Positions 1 through 12,300 of a DNA stretch of 64,000 bases are shown piece after piece. A program made the position numbers and the translations under genes. Every line of letters starts with the position of its first letter. Position 1 is the first letter of the stretch. Under the pieces are notes generated by a model. The model saw only the letters and a program-made list of their open reading frames with translations, made no database searches and was not told the DNA's origin. The stretch comes from Aotearoamyces nothofagi (taxonomy: Eukaryota > Ascomycota > Leotiomycetes > Leotiales > Tympanidaceae), in assembly GCA_015345905.1 (NCBI GenBank), contig JADDTR010000005.1, positions 434,001-498,000 of the forward strand, read 5' to 3'.

Positions 1-936
1 GAACGGGACGAGATGTATTTTATGTCAATAGAATAGTCTCATGGGATGAAGGACATAGATAGGTGTACTCTAGATACCCTGCATGAAATAAACATGCTAC
101 ACCTGCAAGCGTCGCTTCTGGCACTGCCTCTGTAACCACACCAGGGCGACGATCCTTTCTTTTGCTTCAAGCCGCACAGATCAAGAAAATGCCCATCAAT
201 TACTTGGCAGCAGGATTGTTCCATCCCCCAACTAGTCAGAACAGTATATTCACTGCCATTAAGCAAATATATGCAACATATTCAGAACGAGAGTAGCTTG
301 TCCACGTCGGTTAGAAGCACCAACTGCTACTAATGCCCGACCATAATTTTACAACTAAAGGTGCATACAGGTATAATCCTAGTACAGATACTTTCACCAG
401 GTTAACGAGAATTCCTAATCCCATCGGGCCTATCGCTACAAGATTTACTAATAAAGCGATCATCAATGTCTAACAAGAGTTTTGATCGGAAATATTTCGT
501 ATAGTCTTCTGACCTGAGGACTATGTGGTTTCCTAAATAAAAATTAGATGGATAAAAGTACAACGAGTTTCGAGACTCCAAAATTCTTCCAACACAAAAG
601 CGAGAACTCCAATCCAACCAGTTTGTGACGGCAAACTTTTCGTCATAGTCTCATCCTGGATTCTCATAAATATATGTTGCGCCAGCGCTTGAATCGAAGG
701 TCAAAGGTATATACAAAATTATCTTTATAGATCATACCGTACATGTCTTCCAGTCTGGAGGCATCATTAGACCGTCTCTGTCGTCATAAATCCATCTCCT
801 GTCGTATGCTATATTTTCGTATCGCACCGTAAGATAGCGTACTAATTTTCGTCATATATGACCCATAGGTGCGCCTGGTACTCTCTCGGTCTCAACGACA
901 GGTATTTGGTGCATTAAACCCAAAACCGCCACTGCA
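1..936. other. Intergenic, no gene seen
   Basis: This left edge lies downstream of the Zn2Cys6 gene. It is moderately AT-rich with only short open frames on either strand, none resembling a known protein and none joined by convincing splice sites. It probably holds the 3' untranslated region of the neighbouring minus-strand gene plus spacer. No repeat or RNA gene is evident. Confidence 0.6.
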
Positions 937-3407
937 TCAGTACCCTTGGCTCTCATCCAATGGCATCTGGTACGCATCTTCTTGTCCAGCTACACCTACA
1001 CTAATCACATTCTCATGGTCAAACCCAGAAGGCCCCCAGCCCTGATAATGAGAAAGTACGATTTTAGATCTAGCCGGAAGTTCTTGTGATCTAGATGGTA
1101 TGGCATGCTTTCCATCACCGATCTTCATGGATGAAAAAACTGCTTTCATATCGCGGAGGTCCTTGGTCGATAAATCACGAGCTTGTGAAGTACGCTCTTC
1201 GACAAAGTTTCGAATCGAGCGAATCATAGGGGGGTAGTTTTCGTTGTTTGGAAGCCACCAGTGCATGCATGGTGGGTCTTGGAAAAGTTCTGCCATCTTT
1301 GTGCGGAATGTAAGAGCAAAGATATATCTGGCACAAAGTATCGTTAGCAATCTAATGTCACAGAATGTAGCAGTGTAACCTACCCGCTCGATCCAACGAC
1401 AGCAAGCTTCCGTCGGCACCACATGAGGTGGGTCTCATCTCTGGGAAGAAAAAGACCAGCAATGCCTAAACTCGTCTGGCAAGCAATTACACTCCCCCTT
1501 GGACTTCCAGGCCAATACTCGATAGCTTCGAAAAGCTGGCAGGTCGCATAGGCTATCTGGGCTAGCTCTTTGTCGGGTTCAGCCTGCAAAGCCAGAGCGG
1601 TCTGGTATCTATGCATCAAGTCTATGGAATACCAGTCGATCACGTTCAGGTTCATCGACCAGAGAGGTCCACGATAGAGAGTACCGGGTGAGTATGGATC
1701 AACTATGTCAAACGGATCTACAGGGCGTGCCCCAGTGAAATCGGTGACGAGCCAGCGATTGTCTTGAAGTGCAGGGTCCATATTATTCTTCCAGTCGGCG
1801 ATTTTTTTGCCAACTTTCTCGTTCTCAGCGATGAATTGCTCGATCCCGACTTCGCCTTTCCCTATCTTAGCGAAGAGAACTGACATCTCCATGGCGGTCA
1901 GTTTGAGATCTGCTATGGCTTTTTCAATTTTCCAACTGATGTTATCCGGTTCTTCCAAAGTCCGTCGGTGGTAGTAATCTAGAGCACCTGAAAACCAGCT
2001 CCGGGATAGGACCGTCTCTGATCCTGCCATAAGACCTGCAAATACGTCGAATCGACTATACCATCCGAATATCATCCGTGTCGTTTGATTTTGCATGATG
2101 GTTTGGGGGTTGTAGAGCTCCGTCAAAATCTCATAAGCTGCTTTCTGGTGACCAAGAAGGTTTATCCAGTCGCCCAAGTATTCCTGTCTAGGTTAGATGT
2201 GGACTGAAATGCAAAATATATCAACTTACTTCAAAGGTCGCAAGTTGTAATATTGCAAGCAGGGTGCTTTCTTGATGTTGTTCACCCCTTTTCAGCGAGC
2301 GCAATAGCAGTGACACTGCCTTATTATAATATTGCAGAAAGTCCTGCATCTTACCTACGGGGTTATGCAATGTTCGCTGAAAAGCGGCAAACCCTACAAC
2401 TGCATGAAGCAGAGCGTCATTTCGTAGTGCTGCATCGAGGAATAATGTGTGGATGAAATCCGAAGAATCATGCTTCATAGAATAATGATGATAGGTGATA
2501 TTCTCGCAAAAGTAACCTAGGTAGAACTGTAAATCCTGAGGTATGTGGGACCAGTTACTGCGCAGGCTACCTAGCAGATTAGTAGTCTGCTTTGTCGACC
2601 TCGGACCAGCCACACCAGAATAGACTGGATATCCAACCGATCCCTCCGTTGATGGAGATGGCGAAGTGCCCTTATCTTGAACTAAAGAAGGTGTCTCAGA
2701 ACTTAGTCTGTTGGTACTCTTCTGTCGGTTTAGCTTTTGCGTGGAACTCCCTCGACGGCGTCCAGGTTTTGGAGAGATCTGGGACTGTTTGACTTCCGGC
2801 CGTTCTTCGCCAACGTTCTGGATCGCTTCAAGTCGCTCTACTTCTTCTTCATCATCGTCGTAGTCTTCCATCGATGAGTCTAGACTCTCTTGGCCGGATT
2901 GTGCGCCTTTAGACTCTCTCCTACCTGTCGCTTTTGACGGCGTGGGGGGTCCTGGATAAACACATTCTCTTGCTCCTTTCCGGCATCCTAGAAGAGTTAT
3001 GGTTAGTAGACTCATAGCAGGCAAATATTTGCGGAAGTCGTACTTTCGCAGACAGGATGCTTCTCATCACACTGTGTTCTGTCAGTTATCGAATCTATAA
3101 CACAAGGACATATGCGTCTTGGCACCTTTACACGCCTACTTCTGCAAGTATAACAGCCTGATCTTGTTCGGCGGTGCTTGATATGCTCAGAACTTTGACC
3201 TGACCTTCGCCGACTGCGGGCTGCTTTAGGTGCAATCATTACTGGATCTTGTACGCCGAAGAGGTACTGCAGGTCTGTGTACGAACTTGCTGGACTTAAC
3301 TGATATGGCTGACAGTGGTTGTGTGCTGTCCCTTGAAATAATGTCCCTGGAGCGTACTGGCCTGTATTAGATACCGTTGCTGATGGTTGAGAATAGACGC
3401 CAGTCAT
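937..3407 (-). CDS. Zn2Cys6 fungal transcription factor
   Basis: Probable sequence-specific nuclear transcription regulator; its target is unknown. Five inferred exons (3407-3126, 3071-3044, 2987-2230, 2183-1384, 1327-937) give about 752 residues with every phase consistent. Joining exons 1-3 restores a perfect cluster at residues 85-110, C-x2-C-x6-C-x6-C-x2-C-x6-C, which binds two zinc ions. A basic stretch (KHRRTRSG) precedes it. An acidic, low-complexity linker follows (SSMEDYDDDEEEVE) and then a Ser/Lys-rich segment. The C-terminal half is helical, with FYLGYFCENITYHHYSM and FALTFRTKMAELF segments resembling the regulatory domain of fungal_trans_2/DUF3468 regulators. The ATG at 3407 opens a Ser/Gln-rich leader and is the first in-frame Met. 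Upstream lies almost 9 kb without a recognisable gene. Family membership is sure; the exact C-terminal family and intron ends are inference. Confidence 0.88.
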
Positions 3408-5710
3408 GACGCTTCAAGGGGTTCGTATGCGCACATGCCTATCACCAAAGAGAGGGCTCACTCAGTGTGATGATGGTCTCCGGCGGGTAAGGGTCCTTTT
3501 TGCGGGGAATTTGAACGCAAGAAGTAAAGATCGTGTCTGTCCGACCAAGCAAGGTAGATATTGGTTGCTAGGAGACAAAAATAGGATCAGAAGAACTCAA
3601 GATGGTGGGCATACGAAGTATAATTTCAACCAGGCTATAGTGAACGAGTATCTAGGTGGCTTGAGGCGGCTAGCGGAGGTGCAGTTCAACGGATGAGAAA
3701 CTTGGAAACCGGCGGCTCAATCCAAGTACCGTTACGATCGACGCCGACACAGACGCCCGGCTTCGACAGTTACTGCTTTGGATAGCAATTATAGGCGTTG
3801 TATCAAGGGACTTAAAGAATAGTTACAAACGTCGGACGATCTACTCAGGTACGAGTATCAATGTGACGTGCCTAAGCTAAAGTTATTCCGCCATCCTAGC
3901 CAGCCTGAGCACCTGGAGGGTCCCGGAAGCAGGCCTACGGAGCATTTACCCTAATTGCAGTCCGAAAATGGGAGACGGCCGGCCCGTAATGATATCGAGC
4001 CTTATCGAAATATACCTTTTTCGGTGCCGTGAGCAGATTTGCTAGCTACGCCGCCACAACTTCCCTGCTCTCAATAGACTCCAGAAAGCCGACTTCTCCT
4101 TCGAAGACCCTTGTCTAAGTAAAGATTTCAGGGATTCATATTAGGCGTACGTATGTATCTGTGGGTGTGTCGGGAATTGCCAAATAGGATGGTCCTTGAG
4201 AGCTTCTATAGAGGCCCAGGATTGTGTTTTCCAAAGGGATATCAATGCTCCGAGATATATGATCTCACGGAAGGATTGGGGATGTACCGGATGTCGAAAT
4301 AGAAGCGTTGGCGCGCCGTGTTCTCTTGCTAATCCTTGAAAATTGGGTTCTGGTGGATCCGAGCACTATTATTCGTACGCTTTCTGAAAATAATACCTGG
4401 TCCTACCGGCAGGTCCTGTGAATTATACACAGCCGCAGCACAGACAAACACCAGCTCTCGGAAACCCTTTATGTATCAAAGTAGCCACAATTCGCCCAAC
4501 GGTTAAATATCGATTTCTCAACGCGACATACGGCCAAGACCGAGTTTGTTCTTCGCAGTATCAACCAAACATGAAGAGGATTTAACTGGCAATTAAAATA
4601 GATTATGTAGCTGTAAAGTGGAAGGAGATCTGGTATGCTTCGAATGGTGCAATACTGCCAGTTAATGCAATAGAAGCGTATATCACAGCTTCCTAGGAGG
4701 CGCAACACACCAGCCTTCTGGATTATTGTTGAAGCTCGAATAAGCAAACACTAAAGGGTCGTAAATAACAAAAAGATCTGAAGATGGAGTGGAATCCGGA
4801 TGAGGGGTGCCACATAGTTGTGGGGACCCTGAGCAACCAAGGCGCCAATTTGAGAGCTACAAGAGCCAAGACTGTGGTTGTCTGTGCTTACAGCAAAGAA
4901 ACCCCACTGACGCCTGGCAGGGTTTGTTATGCAGTCGAGGTGCAGCAGGTATCTGATGGCCCAGGATTGGCTTCACATAAGACGGAATTGCCACCTTACG
5001 TAGAGTAGGAAACTCTGGATGGTTTAAGGGCACTTAAGAAGCTTGATTCCCCACCCAGTCCCCGTACAACCCAGGAGCTGATGTTGGGAGTGTATTATTG
5101 ACGCCGATTCGAAAATTGGCACATCGTACACATTTGCGACAATGAGTAGAGAGCACGATGAGTGTACAAGTACCAGAGTGCCCCTTGGCTGTAAGCATCT
5201 GAGATCTAAGTATCCGAGTATCCAGGAAAGCAAATGAAGTCCTTCTTGCCGTGAACTAGGGATTGGTCATGGCGGGGCCGCTCTCTTGAGGCTTCGGGAG
5301 CCAGTAGGAGCTGCTCAAGAACGGAAGACAGAACATGTATCCATCCAGCAAGAATAGGGCACAACCAGGAGCCGGCAATGGACTCTGCGTCTCCCGTGAG
5401 TGACTGCAGTGGCAGTAGTGGCAGCACGTACTGCACAGTAGTGGTGGGTTGACCATGGATGCAGCCTAGGGGGGATGGGGGATCAAGGACCTCTCGGACA
5501 AACTCCTAAAGCCATCGCCTGTCTGTATTGGCTCTGTGCTGGCTGACGTGAGTGCTGCGCGCCTGCCAGAGCTTGTCTGGGCTGGGAGGAGTGCACACGG
5601 GCCGCAGTGACTGTCCTTGCAGCGGAGGCAGCGCCACACCGGCGACACCACAGGTACAATACAGCAGGATGGATATTAAGATGCCGAGATATAGGGCAGG
5701 GTCCAAGAGA

Positions 5711-5711
<1 letters not shown>

Positions 5712-5742
<31 letters not shown>
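5712..5742. repeat. (GGAGCA)n microsatellite
   Basis: About five near-perfect copies of a 6-nt unit sit in the low-complexity spacer. The frames across it encode Arg/Ser or Ala/Pro runs that look like repeat artefacts. Confidence 0.85.
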
Positions 5743-6147
5743 TCCTGTAGACCTCCATGGAGTGCTAGCACGGCTTGGGAGACGTGAGCGGTTGTACGTC
5801 CGGTACGGCACGGTACGGCACGGTACGGAGTACGCATACCGGCAGCCAGAGACTGCAGACAATGCGTGTAAACCCGGGCAAGATCCCGGGGGGAGATACT
5901 GCACAGTGGACATGGGCGCTGGCAGCATGGGAAGGGAGGTTTAGGATGCGGCAGAGGAGGTAGGCGGGTGCGGTACGGCAGTACTTTACAGTACAGTACT
6001 GTACTGTACGTTAGCACTGTGACTTAGTACTGTGCCTTGGCACTGGCACTGGCACATGGCGGGTAGCGCTGGGGGCAGCGACAAGGCCGGTTCCTGGCCG
6101 GTTGAGGCTTGAGGGTACGGCAGGTATTGCACAGTACAGTACCCAAG

Positions 6148-6240
6148 GCAGGTAGGGTAGGTAGGGTAGGTAGGGTACAGTAGGTAGGGTAGGTCCTGTA
6201 CGTAGGGAGGGTACAGTACCTAGAGAGGGTACAGTACCTA
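6148..6240. repeat. GGTAGGGTA-type array and AGAGGGTACAGTACCT doublet
   Basis: Several copies of a GTAGG/GTAGGG unit run from about 6150 to 6195. They are followed by two near-copies of a GGGTACAGTACCTA segment ending near 6240. The second unit contains the GTAC palindrome that recurs through the spacers. Confidence 0.75.
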
Positions 6241-6382
6241 CCAGGTATGCTAAGGTGTTGTACAACACACTACAGTATCCTCAGGTTCTGTGCTTTACTG
6301 TACGTATCTAAGGTATTTGCCGACCTCCGGCCTCCGACCTCCGACCGCCTACCGCCTACCTACGTTACGTTACCTGCCTTAC

Positions 6383-6408
6383 CCTGCCACCCTGCCACCC
6401 TGCCACCC
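6383..6408. repeat. (CCTGCCAC)3 tandem repeat
   Basis: Three consecutive copies of an 8-nt unit in a C-rich, pyrimidine-biased stretch. There is no associated gene. Confidence 0.8.
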
Positions 6409-6547
6409 TACAGTCAGTACTCCCTGTGCACTATGCCATAGCCACCCTACCCTGCCAGGGTGTCTGTCCACTACGTCTGCTCTCCGTTAGTATGTTCATG
6501 TACTGTACAGTACCTACGCTACTGTTGGTGCTGTATCCTATGACGTT

Positions 6548-6748
6548 CCCACGGCGAGAGTCTCCACACACTACTGGAAGGATAGCCCACTCCGCAATAT
6601 TGAAAGCTTTAGGGCAGGATTCGAGAAGCCCACCAACGTCGGCGACTACCTCTGGAATTTTGGGCTTTTTGTATCCACTACTGTTGCATTGGGATCGTTG
6701 CAATATATGGCAGATTGCCATTAATAGTAGTTCGTAAATTGGCGGCGG
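6548..6748 (-). other. Protein-like fragment, possible gene relic
   Basis: A minus-strand frame here reads like real protein, unlike the repeat frames around it. It begins PPIYELLLMAICHILQRS, continues with KKPKIPEVVADVGGLLES and ends with FNIAEWAILPVVCGDS. Residue use is balanced, with alternating hydrophobic and charged positions. No partner exon, start or splice context could be found, and low-complexity sequence lies on both sides. It may be an exon-sized remnant of a host gene or a chance frame. I do not recognise the family. Confidence 0.25.
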
Positions 6749-8087
6749 GTACCCGCGAGTCGCCCGGCAATTCCTAGGAGCAGAGCCCAGCATATCTTCT
6801 TCGCTCTTTCTAGAAGCGCCATCCAGATTACCAACAGCACAACCAATGCGGCAACCCACACCACGACAGCTTCCCGTCATGCAGACTACAGGGAAGTGGG
6901 ACACATGGCTCAAGCATGCGTGGAAGCTGAGGTGTGGCACTACCAGAGATGACAGAGTTGGAGGGCGGGCGGCCTGGGAAGGTTGCTCAGCCGGCGTTCG
7001 TGCAATAACTGTCGGCGAACACACTCGCCGGGTGGGCTGTTGCGGGCCTGTAACTCGTAAGTAGCTGCCCCGCAAGCAGGACTAGATAGATGGATTAGAT
7101 TGAATTAAACTTAAGCAATTGCTTATAACGCCTGTCGGGCCACTTGCCGGTTTGGGAGTATCGGGGCGTAGGATGGAGCAGGAGAAAAAGCAGTTTATTG
7201 AAGCCACTTTGGAAGTGGTGCCTCCGACCCATAATACCGTAGGAAGTAATAAGAACAAGTTGAAATATCGAAGCAGTACTGTCGGCGAGTCGAATAGCTT
7301 GGATCGTGGCAAACGGGAAGTACTCCCCGGACTGCGTTACCTATATTAAGGTACTTGTCAGGTCATCTTAAGCATATGGTCAAGTGCCGAGCATATGCGC
7401 GTAGAAGGTGCTATGTGTATCCTGTCTGCTCGAGTACCTTACCACGAGGCTGGAGACGCTATCACCCTCTATCGCTCTGTTCCTCCGGAAGTCCAGCATT
7501 TAACGTTTGTGCTCCCGCGTTCTGGTGTGTGTGTACATGCATGGCCGTGCAGGGCATGACAGGGCGCAAGATGGCGCAGATGGCGCAGATGGCGGACGGC
7601 GTGGAAGGCGTGGAATGCATGGAAGGCATGGGGCACCGTCCCGTTTTGCCGGTGCTTCGCACCTGGTTAGCTATACTGGACGGTGGTATGCGTGTAATGG
7701 AGCAAGGATAGCAGCACACGGGCATGCTAACAGTCCTTCAGTGCCAATCTTGCCCCTTTCGATGGCCCGTTGCTTCGCTGCTTCGCTGACAATAAGAGAA
7801 TAGAAAATGGAAAGTGGAAAATACGTCACCGACTCACCGACGCACCGGCCACCCAGCAAACATCGTCGGAGAGGAGTACCAAGAATGGATATCGACGTCG
7901 GCGGAGGCGGAGGCGGAAGCGGATACACGAGCTAGCGTCAATAGTACCTACCAACGAAGTGGTATTACTCTTACTGTATTGACGCTTCTATCGTGCTCAA
8001 TCCTCCGCCCGGTATATTTCCTACTCGAGCATCTGTACGGTATGGTATGTGTACTTGCACATCCAGTTGCAAAGGAAGGCAGGGCTC

Positions 8088-8126
8088 CTCGTCAATTGCC
8101 CTCGTCAATTGCCCTCGTCAATTGCA
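8088..8126. repeat. 13-nt minisatellite, three units
   Basis: Three head-to-tail copies of CTCGTCAATTGCC lie at 8088-8100, 8101-8113 and 8114-8126. Only the last base of the third copy differs. Confidence 0.9.
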
Positions 8127-8810
8127 AGGGAAGCATTCACGGCCGCGCATCCAACGCCAAATATCATCCAGGATTTCGAATGCCCCTTGTCTACTACATT
8201 ATTCCTCCACAATGGCCTTTCCACTGTACAGCACATCTGCCGCCAGCCTTCCCAACACTTATTTCCGGCACTGTCTGTGTCTCGACACGACACGACTGCG
8301 TACTCGTACTGCTTCCGTGCGGTGCGAACCCCCCTTAATAATCGACTTCGGCGAGCCGAACAGCCAAGGTTCAATAGTGCCGGATTGACAGCTTCTATCC
8401 GTAATGTGTGGAGTAACGCCTTCATCATAGTTGCTATTATTATACGACTCCTGCTCGGAATAAGACCCAAGATTGCGTACAATGTACAGAGTGAGCATAT
8501 GTTATATATTCTCAGGTCATACACATGAAATTGTCAATATGCAGCTCCCAATTCGGCGTTTTGCAGAATCAAAGTAAGACATGAGAAAACACGTAGGCGC
8601 TCGTCGCGCTTCTTCCAGGTCAGGGACTTGCTCGTGCAGTGCTGTGCAATGGTATGCGCGTGTCCCAACAAGGTCCGTCCCGCGAAGATGGTATGTTCTG
8701 TAGATGCGGTAGGTAAGCGGTATGTTAACAGTAGCTCGTAAGGGCATGTGCGTACAGTACAGTACATACAGTAGTTGACGATGCAGGTCCGGCTGTTGAT
8801 GGTATGCTGG

Positions 8811-8846
8811 GTGCTGGATGATGGATGCTGGATGCTGGATGCTGGA
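8811..8846. repeat. (GGATGCT)n minisatellite
   Basis: Several imperfect copies of a GGATGCT/GGATGATG unit, followed at once by a GTAC-rich stretch. Confidence 0.75.
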
Positions 8847-8999
8847 GTGCAGTACCATCCATCAGTAAGTACTGTACTGTAGAGCATCCTTAAAGCGACA
8901 ACTGACAGCGACAACCGACAGGCTGTGCACGCGCACTGCAGGCTCTTGCAGACAAACAATAGTTTGTCGCTCGGCGTCATAATTATCCGTGGCCTTGCA

Positions 9000-9036
9000 T
9001 CTGCAACTGCATCAGCATCAGCATCAGCATCTGCAG
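9000..9036. repeat. (GCATCA)n / (GCATCT)n microsatellite
   Basis: A run of 6-nt units, GCATCA with GCATCT and GCAACT variants. No gene is associated. Confidence 0.8.
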
Positions 9037-10299
9037 TCTCTTCGTCGGCCCGTTGTCGAAAACTCCTATACTATATACGGCGTACGGAGTACTGTAAGGT
9101 AAGTGCTAGACAATCCCAATCCTAAGGGTATTGAAGGCACTGGGAGGGGCCCTTGCTAGCATCCCCTCCTGTACTGTTCTTTGGTCTTTGCTTAGTCTGA
9201 ACAGCGTCACAGCACTACTACTCGGCGCTCCGCCGGGCCACAGATAGATCTCTCCATCTTGGATCCTTGGCTCAAAGCATCCGCTAATCGATGACATCAA
9301 AGGGTCGCAACCTCGTGGGGCCAAAGCACCATCCACGAACTGACCCGACGGCTAAATCGACAAGATATGGCATCTTAACGTTTTTCATGCCCGGATCCTC
9401 GGTCTGCCAAGCTGTGTCTCGCAGGAATCGAGCGTCTTCTACTTCTTCGTGCAGAGTACACACTGACAAGACTGCTACTGAATCGACGGACGGACAATAT
9501 TCCTCGCTCGCCGTGACACTTGATGCATAGGAGATCTCCATCGGTGTGTATGAACTATGCGAATTATACGAGCTACAAGGTCTCCGCAGCCCTCTGTCTG
9601 CGTAACTTACAGGCCACACAGCACGAGCTTCCAGACGACGTGGAGAAAGTTCTTTCGCGGCGGCCTGACGAACTAACTCGCAACCGGTAGCTGACACTGA
9701 CGATCAATCTTTGTGCTGAGCTGAAATTTACGAGGGCATACATATTTCTATTTTGGATTGTATGCACTCGAGTATATGCTGCTGCATGCATGTCGAACTC
9801 CGCTCATCCCCGTCATGTTGCATTGACCGCTTCCTCGCAACCGGCTGAGGCGTACGGTTCTCACTTCTTCCTAATCGCGATCGGCACGATCTTGGGATCG
9901 AGACAACGGCCACCATCACGGTTAACGCCGAAGACTATACACCATGAATATGCTCGAGTGCAGACAGAGTAGCTGCCTTGGTAGGGATCATTGGCATGTC
10001 GCCATTGTCTATTGACGGGTTCGCCGACGTTGGCATTTTCGTAGATAGGGGCCATCGTCGTGACAAGCTTACTAGTACGTAGATAGATTTACGCCACCAC
10101 AAGAAGAGCTGAAGGCCTTTGTAATGATGCCATTCCAGGACAACATAACTTCTAGCAGTTAACTGCAGCATGCACGTCTTGCTTACCCCCAACTTACTCC
10201 AGCACGGCCCCGTAAATGATATCAGAAGGTCGAAGGCCGGCAGCCACTTGGATTACCGGACTGGTCAGTCAGTAATCCGACTGGCTCCAATAATTTTTA

Positions 10300-12126
10300 A
10301 AGTCAATATGATACTCAAGCGCACCAAGCTCCTTCTTACAATATACGGTCCAGGCTATAAACAGCAGCATATTTATATTCTACTAGAAACAAATGATTAT
10401 TTATCTATTGATAATTCTACAGAAACTTCTGACTTTTATGAAATAGCAATACCGATATGTAGCTTTCGGCTATAGTACTATATACCTTACTTGTCACGCT
10501 TCTTTGTGACGTAGTTACTATATTGTTTTAGCTCGTACTCTGTGTCCTTTCCGATAGCATTCATTCCCATTGCCGTCTTCCTAACTGCTAGCATTATACT
10601 ATAATCACCTATCACTCATTTATATTAGATTTTAACACGTCTCTTGGTCTAGATGCCGGCACACTTTTAATCGCGGGCTGTCTCTGTTCTAGAGTATAAC
10701 GGCACTTGCTACATCACTTTGTCATCTAACACTGGCAGCAAGAGCCTTTGTAGTGTCAGGTTGATGGGCGTATGTCCAAGTATACATTAGATACACTCTG
10801 GGGTTTAAATAGGGGCAACACACACTCACCGGTCTCTGGTGGGAGACTGTGCTTCTATTACACAAAGCCAATAATAAATTGATTTTCGAGTTTGAAATAT
10901 TTATAATTTTAATTTAGGATGTATATATCATACATATAAAGAACAGTCGGCATGATTTTATAAACATATATACTACAACAATCTATGATATACCAACGAG
11001 AAGAAGAAAGCCCACTACAATCTGCAGTCTATAGTTTACTTTGTGGTTTCATAATCTACTTATCTATCCGTATTCAGAGAATACGATACACAAATCAGAT
11101 CCTCTCGTGCTTTCGAGATCCATCTAGCCATGATTCTTAAAACCAGAACCATGGATCTATCAAATATATACAAGTTTAGCTATCTCGGAAGTGGCGAGTA
11201 GAGCCAGCCACTCATATAGGAGAAGGACTGCAGTCTAGTCCCAAAGGCTGGAAGTTTACAATGGGTATGGTTGTACATGCTATATCGATGCCTTCAGGCT
11301 TTTCCCCTTCGTTCACGGAGCGCTTGTAGGACTGCTCCCGGCCTCTTACTCGCGCCTAGTGCTGTCTGCTTCCATCTGAACAGTGGAGGATTTGAGACTT
11401 GGGGGTTCTGTTGCCTTATAGAGACTCGTCTTTGCTCCCTCTAGGGATAGACATTAAACACATGTATACTATATAATCCTGACTTTCAGCACAAAATGTA
11501 GTAATTTATGACCGGCAAGACGACGAGTAGTGGCGTGAGAGACCCAATAGGAAGAGCGCCTCTATCTGTATACGCATATCAAATAGTAGCTGGGGGTCAT
11601 ATTCGCAATCTCCAAGACTTAGCTAACTATAAAACCTCCTGTATGAGCCCCTAGAATCTCTCTAGACAAACATATTATTTCAAGCAAACAAGAGTTTTTG
11701 AGATGACAGATGCTGCCTTGACAGCGGGGCCGAAGATAGTAACACCGGAATATGTGACAGCACGGCATAGTACTCATCCTGGCCCGACAAAGAAGTTCGA
11801 ATACCTCCTCACCATGAATATTGGATATTGCCTCCATGTTGTCGGTAGCCTTATGATGTCCCTAGTCACTGCTGTCCATCATAATGAAAATTTTGTTTCT
11901 GATCAAGTCTTTATATCTATCATCATAAGACTAGCACTCAGATCTCAAGTGTCAAGATCTTTACAATTCTAGGAATTCCTATCTCACACAAGTATGCGAT
12001 TAGCATAAATTTCTTGCATATAAGCAAGTAGCGTAATGTAAAACGACAACAAGAAAAGTTTCGTATTACAAAGCCAACCAATGTGGTTATTCTTCTTCAT
12101 GTATCTGACCGTCAGTCTGTCTGAAG
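10300..12126. other. AT-rich spacer block, no gene seen
   Basis: The sequence turns clearly AT-rich here, with long A/T runs at about 10,850-11,000. This contrasts with the GC-rich repeats on the left and the MOSC gene on the right. No coding exon, paired terminal repeat or recognisable transposon domain is visible. It could be a mutated repeat or simply AT-rich spacer. An open plus-strand frame at 11,703-11,972 has reasonable composition but no recognisable family. Confidence 0.5.
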
Positions 12127-12300
12127 GTGCTGTCCATCCCGTGTTCTAACCAACACCCTACGCCATGCCACGCCACGCCATGCCCAAAAATAATTGCTGT
12201 CGCTCAAGATCTCCATGTTGTCCCTTTCCCCAAAATCAAGGAAGAGGCTAGCTGTCTAATGAGTTGCCATTTGCTTTCCGAGAGAAAAAGGATGATGCCA

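Larger units (their letters stand above)
3408..6547. other. Gene-poor spacer, low-complexity from about 5.2 kb
   Basis: No gene is recognisable. The part nearest the transcription factor (3408-5200) is ordinary mixed sequence and should contain its promoter. From about 5.2 kb the sequence becomes GC-rich and simple, with short tandem arrays and many GTAC-containing palindromes, for example around 5979-6010. Open frames here are long only because the repeats lack stop codons. Confidence 0.6.
6749..10300. other. Gene-poor spacer with short repeats
   Basis: No gene is recognised. The sequence is of mixed composition with many GTAC motifs, for example 8754-8766 and 8863-8880. It includes two copies of the recurrent GTACGGAGTA motif region-wide pattern nearby (one at 9082-9091) and several tandem arrays. 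Overlapping open frames on both strands at 7.5-8.5 kb lack start or splice context and have repeat-like composition. Confidence 0.55.

Noticed and set aside
5483-6017. Several overlapping open frames on both strands with Pro/Ala, Ser/Arg or Cys/Ser runs
   Set aside because: They arise from the GGAGCA and related repeats lacking stop codons. They have no start context, splice sites or recognisable family.
7814-8528. Overlapping plus-strand frames of up to 174 codons with minus-strand counterparts
   Set aside because: Both strands are open over a repeat-containing stretch. Composition is repeat-like and no domain is recognised.
10740-11460. TATA-like and polyA-like signals in AT-rich DNA suggesting a mobile element end
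   Set aside because: I found no matching direct or inverted repeat at a plausible distance and no coding domain, so no element can be supported.
11703-11972. Plus-strand frame of 89 codons starting MTDAALTAGPKIVTPEYVT
   Set aside because: Composition is plausible but there is no partner exon, splice site or known family, and it ends in AT-rich DNA. I did not call a gene.
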